Assembly (NCBI GenBank): GCA_937974135.1
Contig: CALJIH010000213.1
Span: 1 to 20,866, forward strand
Direction of reading: 5' to 3'
DNA from: an uncultured Cocleimonas sp.
Lineage (GTDB): Bacteria; Pseudomonadota; Gammaproteobacteria; Thiotrichales; Thiotrichaceae
DNA: 20,866 bases
Numbering within the stretch: position 1 is the first letter of the stretch; each line of letters begins with the position of its first letter. Below, piece after piece: positions 7,863 to 15,803 of the stretch. A program made the translations under genes and the position numbers. The notes beneath the pieces were generated by a model that was not told the DNA's origin, ran no database searches, and saw only the letters and a program-made list of their open reading frames with translations.

Positions 7863-8005
7863 ATGCTTAAAGTTATTCTTATATTTTCTTTTAATTGTGC
7901 ATGTTATAAAAATCATATTGTTCTATATTTATCTATAGGACATCATATTTGTTTCGATTTACGAAAATAAACCTAAAACTAATAACAACTCTGAAAGGAT
8001 TAACT

Positions 8006-9646
8006 ATGACAACCGCACGTCAATTATTTGTAGTCATATCTGTCGCTGTCACTCTTTTTATTATTACCCTTGCTTTTTTCTGGCCTGCTGCATTATTTGC
8101 ATTTCTAATTGTTGGTCCATTGATCGCCGTGGGTATCGTGGATATGACGCAAAAGACCAAAACCTTGCGTAGATTGTATCCATTGGTGTGTCATTTTCGT
8201 TATTTTTTAGAATCATTCCGTCCTGAAATTCAACAGTATTTTATTGAGTCGGACACCAATGGAATGCCCATAAGCCGCGAATATAGAACGCTCGTTTACC
8301 AACGTTCTAAAGGTGCTCGTGATACCCGTGCATTTGGTACAGTTTTTGATGCAAACCGAGTGGGTGCAGAATGGTTAAATCATTCTCTCAGTCCAGAACC
8401 TATTCATGATAATAATCCACGCATTATTTTTGGCGAAAAGAATTGCCAACAACCCTATGCCGCATCGCCTTTAAATATTTCAGCCATGAGTTATGGCTCT
8501 TTGAGTAAAAATGCCATTGAAGCACTAAACAAGGGCGCCAAATTAGGTGGATTTGCGCACAATACGGGTGAAGGTGGTGTGAGTCCTTATCATCTTAAAC
8601 ATGGCGGTGATTTAATTTGGCAAGTAGGCACGGGTTATTTTGGCTGTCGTGCTGACGACGGTGGATTTAGCGCAGAAAAGTTCAAAGAAACAGCGGCGCA
8701 AGAGTCTATCAAGATGATCGAAATCAAACTCTCTCAGGGTGCAAAACCAGGGCATGGTGGCATTTTACCTGCTGCTAAAGTAAATGAAGAGGTGGCTAAA
8801 ATTAGAGGAGTACCTGTAGGCAAAGCGGTGATTTCTCCTCCGGGACATTCAGCTTTTTCAACACCACAAGGTTTACTAGATTTTGTTGCTCAATTACGCG
8901 AATTAAGCGGTGGTAAACCCGTAGGATTTAAGCTTTGCATAGGGCATAAAACCGAATTTATTGCTTTGTGTAAAGCAATGCAAAAATCTGGAATTACGCC
9001 AGATTTCATTACCGTGGATGGCTCAGAAGGTGGCACCGGTGCAGCGCCAATCGAATTAACCAACTCGGTAGGCACGCCCATGCGTGATGGCCTGCATTTC
9101 GTCCATAATGCTTTAATCGGTTTTGGGGTTCGCGATGACATCCGTATAATTGTCGCAGGAAAAGTGATTTCAGCCTTCCACATGATGCGCGTACTCGCTT
9201 TAGGCGCTGATACGATTAATTCAGCACGTGGTATGATGTTTGCGATAGGTTGCATCCAATCACGCCATTGTAATACTGATAAATGCCCTACTGGCATTGC
9301 CACACAAGACCCTGCACGTTATAAAAATTTAGATGTAGATGTCAAAGGAGATCGTGTTTCAAATTATCATAGTTCTATGATTCATCACCTTGTTGATTTA
9401 CTCGCAGTCTCTGGTCTAACACATACCGATCAAGTATTGCCACGACACATAAATCGCCGTGTCAGTGAAAACCATGTGGCAACTTATGCCGAAATTTACC
9501 CAACTATTAAAGATGGGTGTTTAACGAAAAAAGCCACTGTGCCAGATAATTGGTTGATGGATTGGAATATGGCTGATGTCAACAACTGGGATCCAATCCT
9601 TCCTGGTAGTAAACCTTCTAAAAAGAAAAAGAAAGTTGCTGCGTAG
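8006..9646 (+). CDS. FMN-binding glutamate synthase family protein, membrane-anchored
   Basis: A 546-residue protein containing the FMN/[3Fe-4S] synthase domain of glutamate synthase large subunits but lacking the N-terminal glutaminase and C-terminal beta-helix domains. Seen: one or two hydrophobic helices at residues 7-47, then the catalytic domain with NTGEGGVSPYH, SQGAKPGHGG, VDGSEGGTGAAP and the cluster motif CIQSRHCNTDKCPTG (C416, C422, C427). Without a glutaminase domain it cannot release ammonia from glutamine by the GltB route, so it may use free ammonia, a partner subunit or another substrate; the function of this subfamily is not established. The ATG at 8006 is chosen for its AAAGGA ribosome-binding site; an in-frame upstream TTG at 7949 has none. 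The C-terminus is lysine-rich (SKKKKKVAA). def follows after 9 bp. Confidence 0.88.
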   Translation: MTTARQLFVVISVAVTLFIITLAFFWPAALFAFLIVGPLIAVGIVDMTQKTKTLRRLYPLVCHFRYFLESFRPEIQQYFIESDTNGMPISREYRTLVYQRSKGARDTRAFGTVFDANRVGAEWLNHSLSPEPIHDNNPRIIFGEKNCQQPYAASPLNISAMSYGSLSKNAIEALNKGAKLGGFAHNTGEGGVSPYHLKHGGDLIWQVGTGYFGCRADDGGFSAEKFKETAAQESIKMIEIKLSQGAKPGHGGILPAAKVNEEVAKIRGVPVGKAVISPPGHSAFSTPQGLLDFVAQLRELSGGKPVGFKLCIGHKTEFIALCKAMQKSGITPDFITVDGSEGGTGAAPIELTNSVGTPMRDGLHFVHNALIGFGVRDDIRIIVAGKVISAFHMMRVLALGADTINSARGMMFAIGCIQSRHCNTDKCPTGIATQDPARYKNLDVDVKGDRVSNYHSSMIHHLVDLLAVSGLTHTDQVLPRHINRRVSENHVATYAEIYPTIKDGCLTKKATVPDNWLMDWNMADVNNWDPILPGSKPSKKKKKVAA

Positions 9647-9655
9647 GTAATTAAA

Positions 9656-10231
9656 ATGGCAATTAGAGAAATTCTACAAATTGGCCACCCTTTATTGGCT
9701 TCGCGAGCCTCTGAAATTGATATTAATTCAATTCAAAGCAAAGAAGTTCAGGCTTGGATTGAAGACATGATTGATACCATGCGTGATGCTAATGGTGCAG
9801 GTATATCAGCCAATCAAATCGGAATTCCTCACCGTATGTTTGTGATGGAAATCGCTGATAATCCACGCTATCCCTATAAGCCCAAAATGCCTTTAACGGT
9901 AGTCATCAATCCAGAAATTAGCTTTTTGAGTGATAAAACATTCACCTCTAACGAAGGCTGTTTGTCCGTGCCAAATATGCGTGGCAATGTTGAACGTCAT
10001 CTGGAAATTTCCGTTGCTTATTATGATGAAAAAGGCCTTCATCAAACGCAACAAGTTAGCGGTTATTCTGCCTGCACCTGGCAACATGAATATGATCATT
10101 TAGATGGAATTTTATTCCCGCATCGAGTAGCAGAAAGAGAGAGTTTTTGCTCTTGGGATAGTTTTAAAAACTACCAGGAAGCAAACTACGCAAAGCATGT
10201 TGAAGCACTAGTTAGCAAATGGGGTTCTTGA
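9656..10231 (+). CDS. def: Peptide deformylase
   Basis: Removes the N-formyl group from nascent proteins. The 191-residue product has all three metal-site motifs in slightly variant form: motif I GAGISANQIG, motif II EGCLSVP with C102, and motif III QHEYDHLDG with H144, E145 and H148. Motif I has IS where GLAA is commonest. It is not beside fmt, the usual partner of the housekeeping deformylase. It sits instead in an apparent operon with the glutamate-synthase-like gene, so it may be an additional deformylase. The ribosome-binding site is weak, which suggests translational coupling. It converges with the next gene, 30 bp away, with no obvious terminator. Confidence 0.93.
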   Translation: MAIREILQIGHPLLASRASEIDINSIQSKEVQAWIEDMIDTMRDANGAGISANQIGIPHRMFVMEIADNPRYPYKPKMPLTVVINPEISFLSDKTFTSNEGCLSVPNMRGNVERHLEISVAYYDEKGLHQTQQVSGYSACTWQHEYDHLDGILFPHRVAERESFCSWDSFKNYQEANYAKHVEALVSKWGS

Positions 10232-10261
10232 TAGTACCTACTAAAATTATTCAATTAATAT

Positions 10262-10927
10262 TTATAATTTGTCCGTTTGGTTAGATAATTTCCTCATGCC
10301 AATAGGTGTATTTATAGTAGCAATAATGTGAGGTGAAGCATCTGTTGTGGATTCCTTTACTTCAACAAGTTCATGCGCACCAATAGATTTTAAATGGTTA
10401 TTCAACCATTTTGGATAGGGATGATAAATTTCTACCTGCTCAAGATGACAGTCCAAACTCGACATGTTTTTTGCAGGATGAGTGTCAGCTTGCCATTCGA
10501 TCGCATAAGGAAGCATCCCACCAGCTAACAATCTACCATCTTGCGGAAGCCCAAAATACCAACTGAGTTCCCCACGCGAAATTAGTTCAGCTTTACCTAT
10601 AGAAAAACTCGCTTGTGCCATTAAACCATTGATGTTGTCAGTGTTTACTACCCACGTTAATAAGGTTGGTTCAATGCTTAATTTTTGCTGTATAAATGGA
10701 TCATCGAGGCCATACCACCTGGGACTACTCGGTTTTTCGATGTCACGATTGATGGCAATAATTTCTAGAAATGTGCTATTCCCGAGTTGCATAAGATGAT
10801 TGTGTGTTCCCATTTTTAAATGAGCACCACCATATGGCATATCAACACCGAATTTTTCTTTAACGAAATCAACTCCCTGCTCTAAGCTGGCCGCGCCGAT
10901 TACAAGATGATCCATTTTCGGTTTCAT
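10262..10927 (-). CDS. VOC superfamily (glyoxalase-like domain) protein
   Basis: A 221-residue protein of the glyoxalase-like VOC type (Glyoxalase_3 pattern). It has an N-terminal MDHLVIGAASLEQG strand-helix start, GGAHLKMGTHNHLMQLG, FLEIIAI and a second half with LPYAIEWQ. Members bind a divalent metal in a paired beta-alpha-beta fold; the substrate is unknown. The ATG at 10927 is preferred over an in-frame TTG at 10963 because the extra residues are not family-like; an ATG at 10915 is also possible. It lies 114 bp downstream of the DegT aminotransferase gene on the same strand, with repeat copy 4 between. Confidence 0.8.
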   Translation of the reverse strand: MKPKMDHLVIGAASLEQGVDFVKEKFGVDMPYGGAHLKMGTHNHLMQLGNSTFLEIIAINRDIEKPSSPRWYGLDDPFIQQKLSIEPTLLTWVVNTDNINGLMAQASFSIGKAELISRGELSWYFGLPQDGRLLAGGMLPYAIEWQADTHPAKNMSSLDCHLEQVEIYHPYPKWLNNHLKSIGAHELVEVKESTTDASPHIIATINTPIGMRKLSNQTDKL

Positions 10928-10991
10928 AATTTTTCTATATATAAATTTAGCGTAAGAGAACAAGCATCAATTTTTTTCAAAATAGGGCTTT

Positions 10992-11011
10992 AAAGACACC
11001 CCCCTACTTTT
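10992..11011 (-). repeat. Dispersed hairpin repeat, copy 4
   Basis: Consensus core, but the A-arm is shortened to AAAG. It lies 29 bp downstream of the DegT-family gene stop and 64 bp upstream of the VOC gene start, in the sense orientation to both. Confidence 0.9.
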
Positions 11012-11040
11012 AGCGGTTTTTGATTTAATCGTTTGCATTA

Positions 11041-12234
11041 CTATTCAGCTATTGCATTAGCCTCTTCAACCACAATCTCTGCAATTAGCTGGCAATCATC
11101 TAAGTTAAAGGTTAATGGTATTCGCATATCCATCAAAGTTTCCAAAATCTCCTCAGTCTTTTTTAGTTTTGGCATATCGTCAATGTATTTCCAACTGTCG
11201 TAACGGCTGGTATAACCCGTTGGTTCAGCACCACCAAACCATTTCAACATGACCCCTCGTTCGGCGCATTTACTTTGCAACATTGCGATTTGATTACGAT
11301 CAAAATCTAACACCGAAAATTGAATGGAGCTTGCTACAAATTGCTCTTTTTCTGGTCGCTCGGGAATGTGTATCGCGTCACTCTTTTTAAAGCCTGCTTC
11401 CAATACATAGTAACGCTCATTCCAACGCTCGCATTGGCGCTGAATATCTTTTAACTGAGGGCGTAAAATCGCAGCGCGTAGATTATCCATGCGACCACTA
11501 AAGTTTGGTGTTTCAAAACGAATCTGTTCGAATACTTCAACTGGCGGTGCGGCTAGATGACGATCAAACAACATATAGGAACCGGAGTACATAATCGCTT
11601 TCGCCATAATTTCAGGATCCGTTGTAGTTAAGAAACCACCTTCACCCGAATTGATATGTTTGTAGGTTTGATTACTAAAACAAGCTATGTCACCAAAAGT
11701 GCCGCTATTTTTACCGTTCCATTTTGCACCCATGGTATGTGCACAATCTTCGATTAAGAAAATATTATACGTATCACAAATTTCCATAATGCGATCCATA
11801 TCTGCAATATGCCCACGCATATGCGATAGCATGAAAAACTTGGCATCACTATCTTTTGCTTTGGTCTCTAAATCATCGAGATCAATGCAATAATCTTCAT
11901 TTGCTTCAACCAATACAGGCACTGCGCCAGTATTATGAATCGCGCCTGGAACTGGAGCTAAAGTAAACGCATTACAAAGTATTCTATCTCCTGCTTCTAC
12001 CCCGGCAGCGCGCATCGCAATTTGCAATGCATAACCCCCCGATGTAACCGCCAAACAATACGGCACACCCAAATATTCAGCGAATTCTAATTCGAGTAAT
12101 TCTGTGGGCGTTTGCTCACCTTCGATCGCGTTGTAACGATGCAATCTTCCTGTGCGTAACACCTCAACCGCATCTTCGATTGCTGATTCGGGAATCGCTT
12201 CTTGTTGGGTGAATGATTTCTTAAAAATTTTCAT
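11041..12234 (-). CDS. DegT/DnrJ/EryC1/StrS family PLP-dependent aminotransferase
   Basis: A 397-residue fold-type I PLP enzyme. The family aminates keto-sugars in surface polysaccharide or antibiotic pathways, and some members have other substrates. Seen: VTSGGYALQIAM (cofactor phosphate site), IEDCAHTMGAKWNGKNSG with the pyridine-N-binding D163, and CFSNQTYKHINSGEGGF with the Schiff-base K192. The usual AxQA after ED is CAHT here. No sugar-nucleotide genes are near. The neighbours are an Asp/Glu racemase and a D-cysteine desulfhydrase-like enzyme, so an amino-acid-related substrate is worth considering, as inference. A GAGAT element lies near the ATG. Confidence 0.88.
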   Translation of the reverse strand: MKIFKKSFTQQEAIPESAIEDAVEVLRTGRLHRYNAIEGEQTPTELLELEFAEYLGVPYCLAVTSGGYALQIAMRAAGVEAGDRILCNAFTLAPVPGAIHNTGAVPVLVEANEDYCIDLDDLETKAKDSDAKFFMLSHMRGHIADMDRIMEICDTYNIFLIEDCAHTMGAKWNGKNSGTFGDIACFSNQTYKHINSGEGGFLTTTDPEIMAKAIMYSGSYMLFDRHLAAPPVEVFEQIRFETPNFSGRMDNLRAAILRPQLKDIQRQCERWNERYYVLEAGFKKSDAIHIPERPEKEQFVASSIQFSVLDFDRNQIAMLQSKCAERGVMLKWFGGAEPTGYTSRYDSWKYIDDMPKLKKTEEILETLMDMRIPLTFNLDDCQLIAEIVVEEANAIAE

Positions 12235-12273
12235 ACTTATCTCAAATACTTTTGGATGACATTAGTTTAGCAG

Positions 12274-12291
12274 AAGGTACCGGGGTGCCTT
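12274..12291. other. Short GC-rich hairpin between the racemase and aminotransferase genes
   Basis: AAGGTACC and GGTGCCTT form an 8-bp stem with one G-T pair and a tiny loop. It lacks a following T-run, so it is not a good terminator. Its GGGGTGCCTTT part resembles the dispersed repeat core and could be a decayed copy. The rest of 12235-12370 shows nothing recognisable. Confidence 0.3.
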
Positions 12292-12370
12292 TAGACGCCC
12301 TAGGCAACGAAGAGGGTGAGAACAATTTCCGTAAAGAAATGTCGGTGGGATGTAGAAGCATAGCGCTGCG

Positions 12371-13105
12371 TTACATTAAAGGTTTATTTCCTAAGGAATA
12401 ATCAATCACCCGATCAACCATAATATCCGTTGACGATAACAGAGGCACGCTCAAAACATCTTGATCTAATACCAACGGAATTTCTGTACAGCCTGCAATT
12501 AACACCCCTGCACCTTTATCGATTAATGCTTGCGCTGAAGCCAAGGTAGCTAGTTTTACTTGCTCACCTGTATCGCCACTTTTTATTTTGAACACGATAT
12601 CCATAAACTCAGCGAGTTCAGCGTCGTTCCAGATAACGGATTGATAACCCGCATCATTCAGAGATTTTTGATAAAGCTCTGCTTCTAAACAACCTTGTGC
12701 GGCCATCACCCCAATTTTGGTATCTTTTGACTGAGTGCTTTTAACTTCTGCAATCACTTCGTCGATGATACTGACAAATGGGATATTAATTTCTTTTTCG
12801 ATATCTTCTTGAAAAGCATGCGCGGTGTTGCACACCATCACAATAAAGTCAGCATCAGCATTTTCTAGGCGTTTTCCCATGTCGGCTAAATGTCTTCCAA
12901 CATCTTCGCCCTCACCTCGAATCGCATCATGGCGATTAGGCACAGTAGGATTATGATCAACCAGCATTTGAATGTGGTCTTGGTCTGCTATGGTCTTGTT
13001 ATTTGCAGTATTAATCGCGATTGTTCTGGCAATTACTTTTGACATGAAATCGACTGTTGCCTCAGGGCCTAAACCACCCAGAACCCCGGCTACTTTCTTT
13101 TGCAT
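12371..13105 (-). CDS. Aspartate/glutamate racemase family protein
   Basis: A 244-residue cofactor-independent racemase of the RacD/YgeA type. Two catalytic cysteines act as acid and base on opposite faces of the alpha-carbon. Seen: the N-terminal GVLGGLGPEATVDFM, the first catalytic cysteine C92 in MVCNTAHAF, and the second C206 in IAGCTEIPLVL, each in its typical sequence setting. The length is normal for aspartate racemases, and both cysteines argue for an active enzyme. A strong AGGGAG ribosome-binding site precedes the ATG. It is divergent from the D-cysteine desulfhydrase-like gene across 257 bp that hold a palindrome. Substrate (Asp, Glu or another acidic amino acid) cannot be decided from sequence. 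Confidence 0.9.
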   Translation of the reverse strand: MQKKVAGVLGGLGPEATVDFMSKVIARTIAINTANNKTIADQDHIQMLVDHNPTVPNRHDAIRGEGEDVGRHLADMGKRLENADADFIVMVCNTAHAFQEDIEKEINIPFVSIIDEVIAEVKSTQSKDTKIGVMAAQGCLEAELYQKSLNDAGYQSVIWNDAELAEFMDIVFKIKSGDTGEQVKLATLASAQALIDKGAGVLIAGCTEIPLVLDQDVLSVPLLSSTDIMVDRVIDYSLGNKPLM

Positions 13106-13200
13106 AACACTCCCTCTAAAGACTCAAAAATTATGCTTAAATAAAATGACATTAGATCAATCATAGACGAGTTAGATGTTTTTAGTCATGCTATTTGTTT

Positions 13201-13223
13201 ATGCTAATTTATGATATTAGCAT
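13201..13223. promoter_or_regulatory. Perfect 8-7-8 palindrome, candidate operator in the racemase/desulfhydrase divergent region
   Basis: ATGCTAAT (13201-13208) and ATTAGCAT (13216-13223) are exact inverted repeats around TTATGAT. The site is about 95 bp from the racemase start and 140 bp from the desulfhydrase start, so it could control both. No regulator gene is in the window. The rest of 13106-13362 is AT-rich with no other clear element. Confidence 0.45.
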
Positions 13224-13362
13224 TAGAATCTAGCAAGTTACGCATGTTAAGATTTCTAAAAAAATACATTCATTAACCAATTTAGATGATTCTTTTGCTG
13301 TTTCAAAAAGAAACTTATAACGCATTAGCTTCCCTTATAAACCCACTAATCAGAGAAAAATC

Positions 13363-14358
13363 ATGGACTTAACATCATTCCCCCGAGTAAAACTTGGACA
13401 CCTACCTACCCCTCTAGAGCATCTACCACGTTTGAGCGAAGCATTAGGTGGGCCTGAAATTTGGATCAAACGCGACGATTGTACCGGCCTTTCAACGGGT
13501 GGTAACAAAACGCGTAAACTTGAATTCTTAATGGCAGAAGCAATCGAGCAAGGCGCTGAGATGGTTTTAACGCAGGGTGCTGTTCAATCTAACCATGCTC
13601 GCCAAACAGCAGCGGCGGCGGCAAAATTAGGGTTTAAATGTCATTTATTACTTGAAAACAGAACAGGCAGTGAAGAGTCACTGTACTTAGATAACGGTAA
13701 CGTGTTACTTGATACATTACATGGAGCAACTTACGAGCATCGCCCCGCTGATTTAGATATGCATCAAGAGCTTTTAGATGCTGCCGCTAAATTTGAAGCA
13801 GAAGGCGTGAAAACTTATGTCATTCCTGGTGGTGGCTCAAACCCAACAGGTGCCTTAGGTTACGTAAATTGTGGCATCGAATTAATGGGCCAAATCAATG
13901 ATACAGGTTTACAATTTGATCACTTAATACATGCGACAGGCAGCCAGGGAACACAGGCAGGTTTAGTCGCTGGTTTTAAGTTAGTAAGCTCTCCGATTCC
14001 AATCTTAGGTATTGGTGTTCGTGCACCAAAAGACAAACAAGAAGCGGCGGTATTTGCATTGACGCAAAAGACTCTAGAGTTATTCCCTAATGCGCCAGAA
14101 GTTAAACGCGAAGACGTGGTTGCTAACTGTAATTACGTGGGTGAAGGTTACGGTATTCCATCAGAAGGTGGCCTTGAAGCAATCAGAATGTGTGCTGAGT
14201 TAGAAGGTTTATTATTCGATCCTGTCTATTCTGCAAAAGGTATGGCTGGTATGATTGATTTAATCCGTAAGGGTGAATTCAAGAAAGGCGAACGCATCGT
14301 TTTTGTACATACAGGTGGATCTGTAGCGTTGTTTGGCTATCAAAACTATTTTGCTTAA
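13363..14358 (+). CDS. D-cysteine desulfhydrase / L-cysteate sulfo-lyase family PLP enzyme
   Basis: A 331-residue fold-type II PLP enzyme of the DcyD/CuyA/ACC-deaminase group. D-cysteine desulfhydrase makes pyruvate, sulfide and ammonia; the homologous L-cysteate sulfo-lyase (CuyA) releases sulfite. Seen: PTPLEHLPRLSEALGG, IKRDDCTGL, STGGNKTRKLEFLMAEA with the PLP lysine K49, GAVQSNHARQTAAAAAKLG with S76 and N77, and the C-terminal VHTGGSVALFGY. I cannot separate the two substrates by eye. The divergent racemase gene suggests amino-acid enantiomer metabolism. An AGAGA ribosome-binding site precedes the ATG, and a terminator follows. Confidence 0.88.
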   Translation: MDLTSFPRVKLGHLPTPLEHLPRLSEALGGPEIWIKRDDCTGLSTGGNKTRKLEFLMAEAIEQGAEMVLTQGAVQSNHARQTAAAAAKLGFKCHLLLENRTGSEESLYLDNGNVLLDTLHGATYEHRPADLDMHQELLDAAAKFEAEGVKTYVIPGGGSNPTGALGYVNCGIELMGQINDTGLQFDHLIHATGSQGTQAGLVAGFKLVSSPIPILGIGVRAPKDKQEAAVFALTQKTLELFPNAPEVKREDVVANCNYVGEGYGIPSEGGLEAIRMCAELEGLLFDPVYSAKGMAGMIDLIRKGEFKKGERIVFVHTGGSVALFGYQNYFA

Positions 14359-14380
14359 ATAAAACCTTTTCTAAAAACAT

Positions 14381-14413
14381 AAAGGGGTTGATAGCAATTA
14401 TCTGCCCCTTTTT
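14381..14413 (+). terminator. Rho-independent terminator of the desulfhydrase gene
   Basis: AAAGGGG pairs with CCCCTTT, and inside it GATA pairs with TATC around GCAAT, followed by a T-run at 14409-14413. It ends 22 bp after the stop codon. Positions are read directly. Confidence 0.85.
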
Positions 14414-14422
14414 ATATATTTA

Positions 14423-14444
14423 AAAAAGACACCCCGCCACTTTT
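14423..14444 (-). repeat. Dispersed hairpin repeat, copy 5 (divergent)
   Basis: Arms are kept, but the minus-strand core is GTGGCGGGGTGTC, with the G-run broken by a C. This is the most divergent of the nine. It lies 29 bp downstream of the SGNH gene stop. Confidence 0.85.
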
Positions 14445-14473
14445 GAGCGATTTCAAGCTTTTATGCACTTCTA

Positions 14474-15121
14474 CTATTTATCCAAATATTCAATAATCGT
14501 CTCAAAAATTACTGTATGCCCTTGAGTATTTGGATGAAGACCATCATCAAATAAAGTTTCAATATTTTCACTGCTAAATCGTTCATACATGTTGATAAAA
14601 ACAAGTTTACTTTCACCACAATGCTGTTTAATTATCTGGTTATATTCTTCAATGTATTTATTTTCGTAACTTTCAACCCAATCAAATCTTTTCGCTGTTT
14701 CCGCAAGCGCTTTTTCAACACAAGGCAGTAAACCAACAAATATTACATCATCAGAAAAAACTCTTGCCTGTGCCGTAATATCTTCAAGGTTTTTCTTAAA
14801 TTGTGCTTGCTCAACACCGTGCTTATTTTCATCAACAAGCCAACGAGAATCATTAGTACCAATCGCGATAATAAATTGAAAACTTTCAACATTGGGGTTA
14901 GGGATTAATCGCGCTCGCGTTTCATGGGTGAGTCTTTGCGCTACACCTGTCGAGGTTTCACTGGGAATACCTAAGTTATAGGTAACTCTGTATTTTTTAG
15001 GAAGCGGTAACTCAGGCGCATCATAATAATCCCGAATCCGATTTGCCCAACCGCCTGCTGCATCCCATTCGCCATAGGTAATGCTGTCTCCAAAGATAAA
15101 GATATTTTTTTGTGCTGGCAT
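14474..15121 (-). CDS. SGNH/GDSL hydrolase, TesA-like
   Basis: A 215-residue soluble SGNH hydrolase. All four blocks are visible: IFGDSITYGEW with nucleophile S13, NLGIPSETSTG (oxyanion glycine), IAIGTNDSRW with the block III asparagine, and DDGLHPNTQGH with the D193-x-x-H196 pair. It has no signal peptide, so it is probably a cytoplasmic esterase, thioesterase or lysophospholipase; the substrate is unknown. The ATG at 15121 is chosen. An in-frame GTG at 15157 lies inside repeat copy 6 and would add 12 residues; neither start has a good ribosome-binding site. It lies 63 bp after the FMN reductase gene on the same strand. Confidence 0.88.
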   Translation of the reverse strand: MPAQKNIFIFGDSITYGEWDAAGGWANRIRDYYDAPELPLPKKYRVTYNLGIPSETSTGVAQRLTHETRARLIPNPNVESFQFIIAIGTNDSRWLVDENKHGVEQAQFKKNLEDITAQARVFSDDVIFVGLLPCVEKALAETAKRFDWVESYENKYIEEYNQIIKQHCGESKLVFINMYERFSSENIETLFDDGLHPNTQGHTVIFETIIEYLDK

Positions 15122-15148
15122 ATTTTTAATTTTTAGATTTAAAGTCTG

Positions 15149-15169
15149 AAAAGACACCCCCCTACTTTT
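15149..15169 (-). repeat. Dispersed hairpin repeat, copy 6
   Basis: AAAAG/CTTTT arms with the consensus loop. It occupies the short gap between the FMN reductase stop (15 bp away) and the SGNH start (27 bp away), in the sense orientation to both. Confidence 0.92.
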
Positions 15170-15184
15170 GTAAGGTTTCGAGTC

Positions 15185-15748
15185 TTAACTAATCCTAATC
15201 AAGGTTTTAATTATTTCTTCTAGCATTCCTTGATAACGTTCAGACTTAAGTTTGCCATTTTCATCAAAGGCTTCATGGGCTGCACTAATCGCAATTTGCT
15301 TACCCACGGTGTTTACACCCAAATTCGATAGTAATAAGCGTAACGGCACTAAAGCACGCATCGCGCCAAATCCGCCGGGTGATGCACCACCTATTGCTGC
15401 TGCTTTATTCGCATACGCAGTTAGTGGAGGTTCGTTTTCCAAATGCGCGCGCGACATCCAATCAATTGTATTTTTTAGTAACGGCGTAAAAGAGCCATTA
15501 TATTCTGGTGTTGCAATAAAATAACCATCTGCTTCGGTGAATGTCTGCTTGAGACGTTTTGCGTTCCCATGCATGCCTCTCTCGGCTTCTTCGTCTTGAT
15601 TGAACAAAGGTAATTCGTAATCAGCAAGATCAATATACTCAGCATCTACGTCTTGCGTTTTTGCAAATTCATAAGCGGCTTTGGCTAACGCTGTATTGAA
15701 AGAGCCGATTCTAGTCGAACCTGAAAGGAATAGGATTTTTTTAGCCAT
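15185..15748 (-). CDS. NADPH-dependent FMN reductase (flavodoxin-like)
   Basis: A 187-residue flavodoxin-fold NAD(P)H:flavin or quinone reductase. The FMN phosphate loop is SGSTRIGSFN (residues 9-18), the isoalloxazine-contacting motif is PEYNGSF (81-87), and IGGASPGGFGAMRAL follows. Likely cytoplasmic roles are reduction of FMN, quinones or chromate; ferric reduction by free reduced flavin is possible and would fit the neighbouring iron transporter, which is inference. The ribosome-binding site GAGG lies about 10 nt before the ATG and belongs to the conserved flank of repeat copy 7. Confidence 0.9.
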   Translation of the reverse strand: MAKKILFLSGSTRIGSFNTALAKAAYEFAKTQDVDAEYIDLADYELPLFNQDEEAERGMHGNAKRLKQTFTEADGYFIATPEYNGSFTPLLKNTIDWMSRAHLENEPPLTAYANKAAAIGGASPGGFGAMRALVPLRLLLSNLGVNTVGKQIAISAAHEAFDENGKLKSERYQGMLEEIIKTLIRIS

Positions 15749-15764
15749 TAAGTTAAAACCTCAT

Positions 15765-15786
15765 AAAAGTAGGGGGGTGTCTTTTT
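15765..15786 (+). repeat. Dispersed hairpin repeat, copy 7 (antisense to its neighbours)
   Basis: AAAAG/CTTTT arms and consensus loop, with the G-rich strand on plus although both neighbours are on minus. It lies 16 bp upstream of the FMN reductase start and 17 bp after the ABC ATPase stop. It shows that the repeat is not always co-oriented with transcription. Confidence 0.92.
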
Positions 15787-15803
15787 TATTCTTTTTAACG
15801 TTA

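Noticed and set aside
8890..9303. 137-residue minus-strand ORF inside the glutamate-synthase-like gene
   Set aside because: It is antisense to the conserved FMN and iron-sulfur region and looks like a coding shadow.
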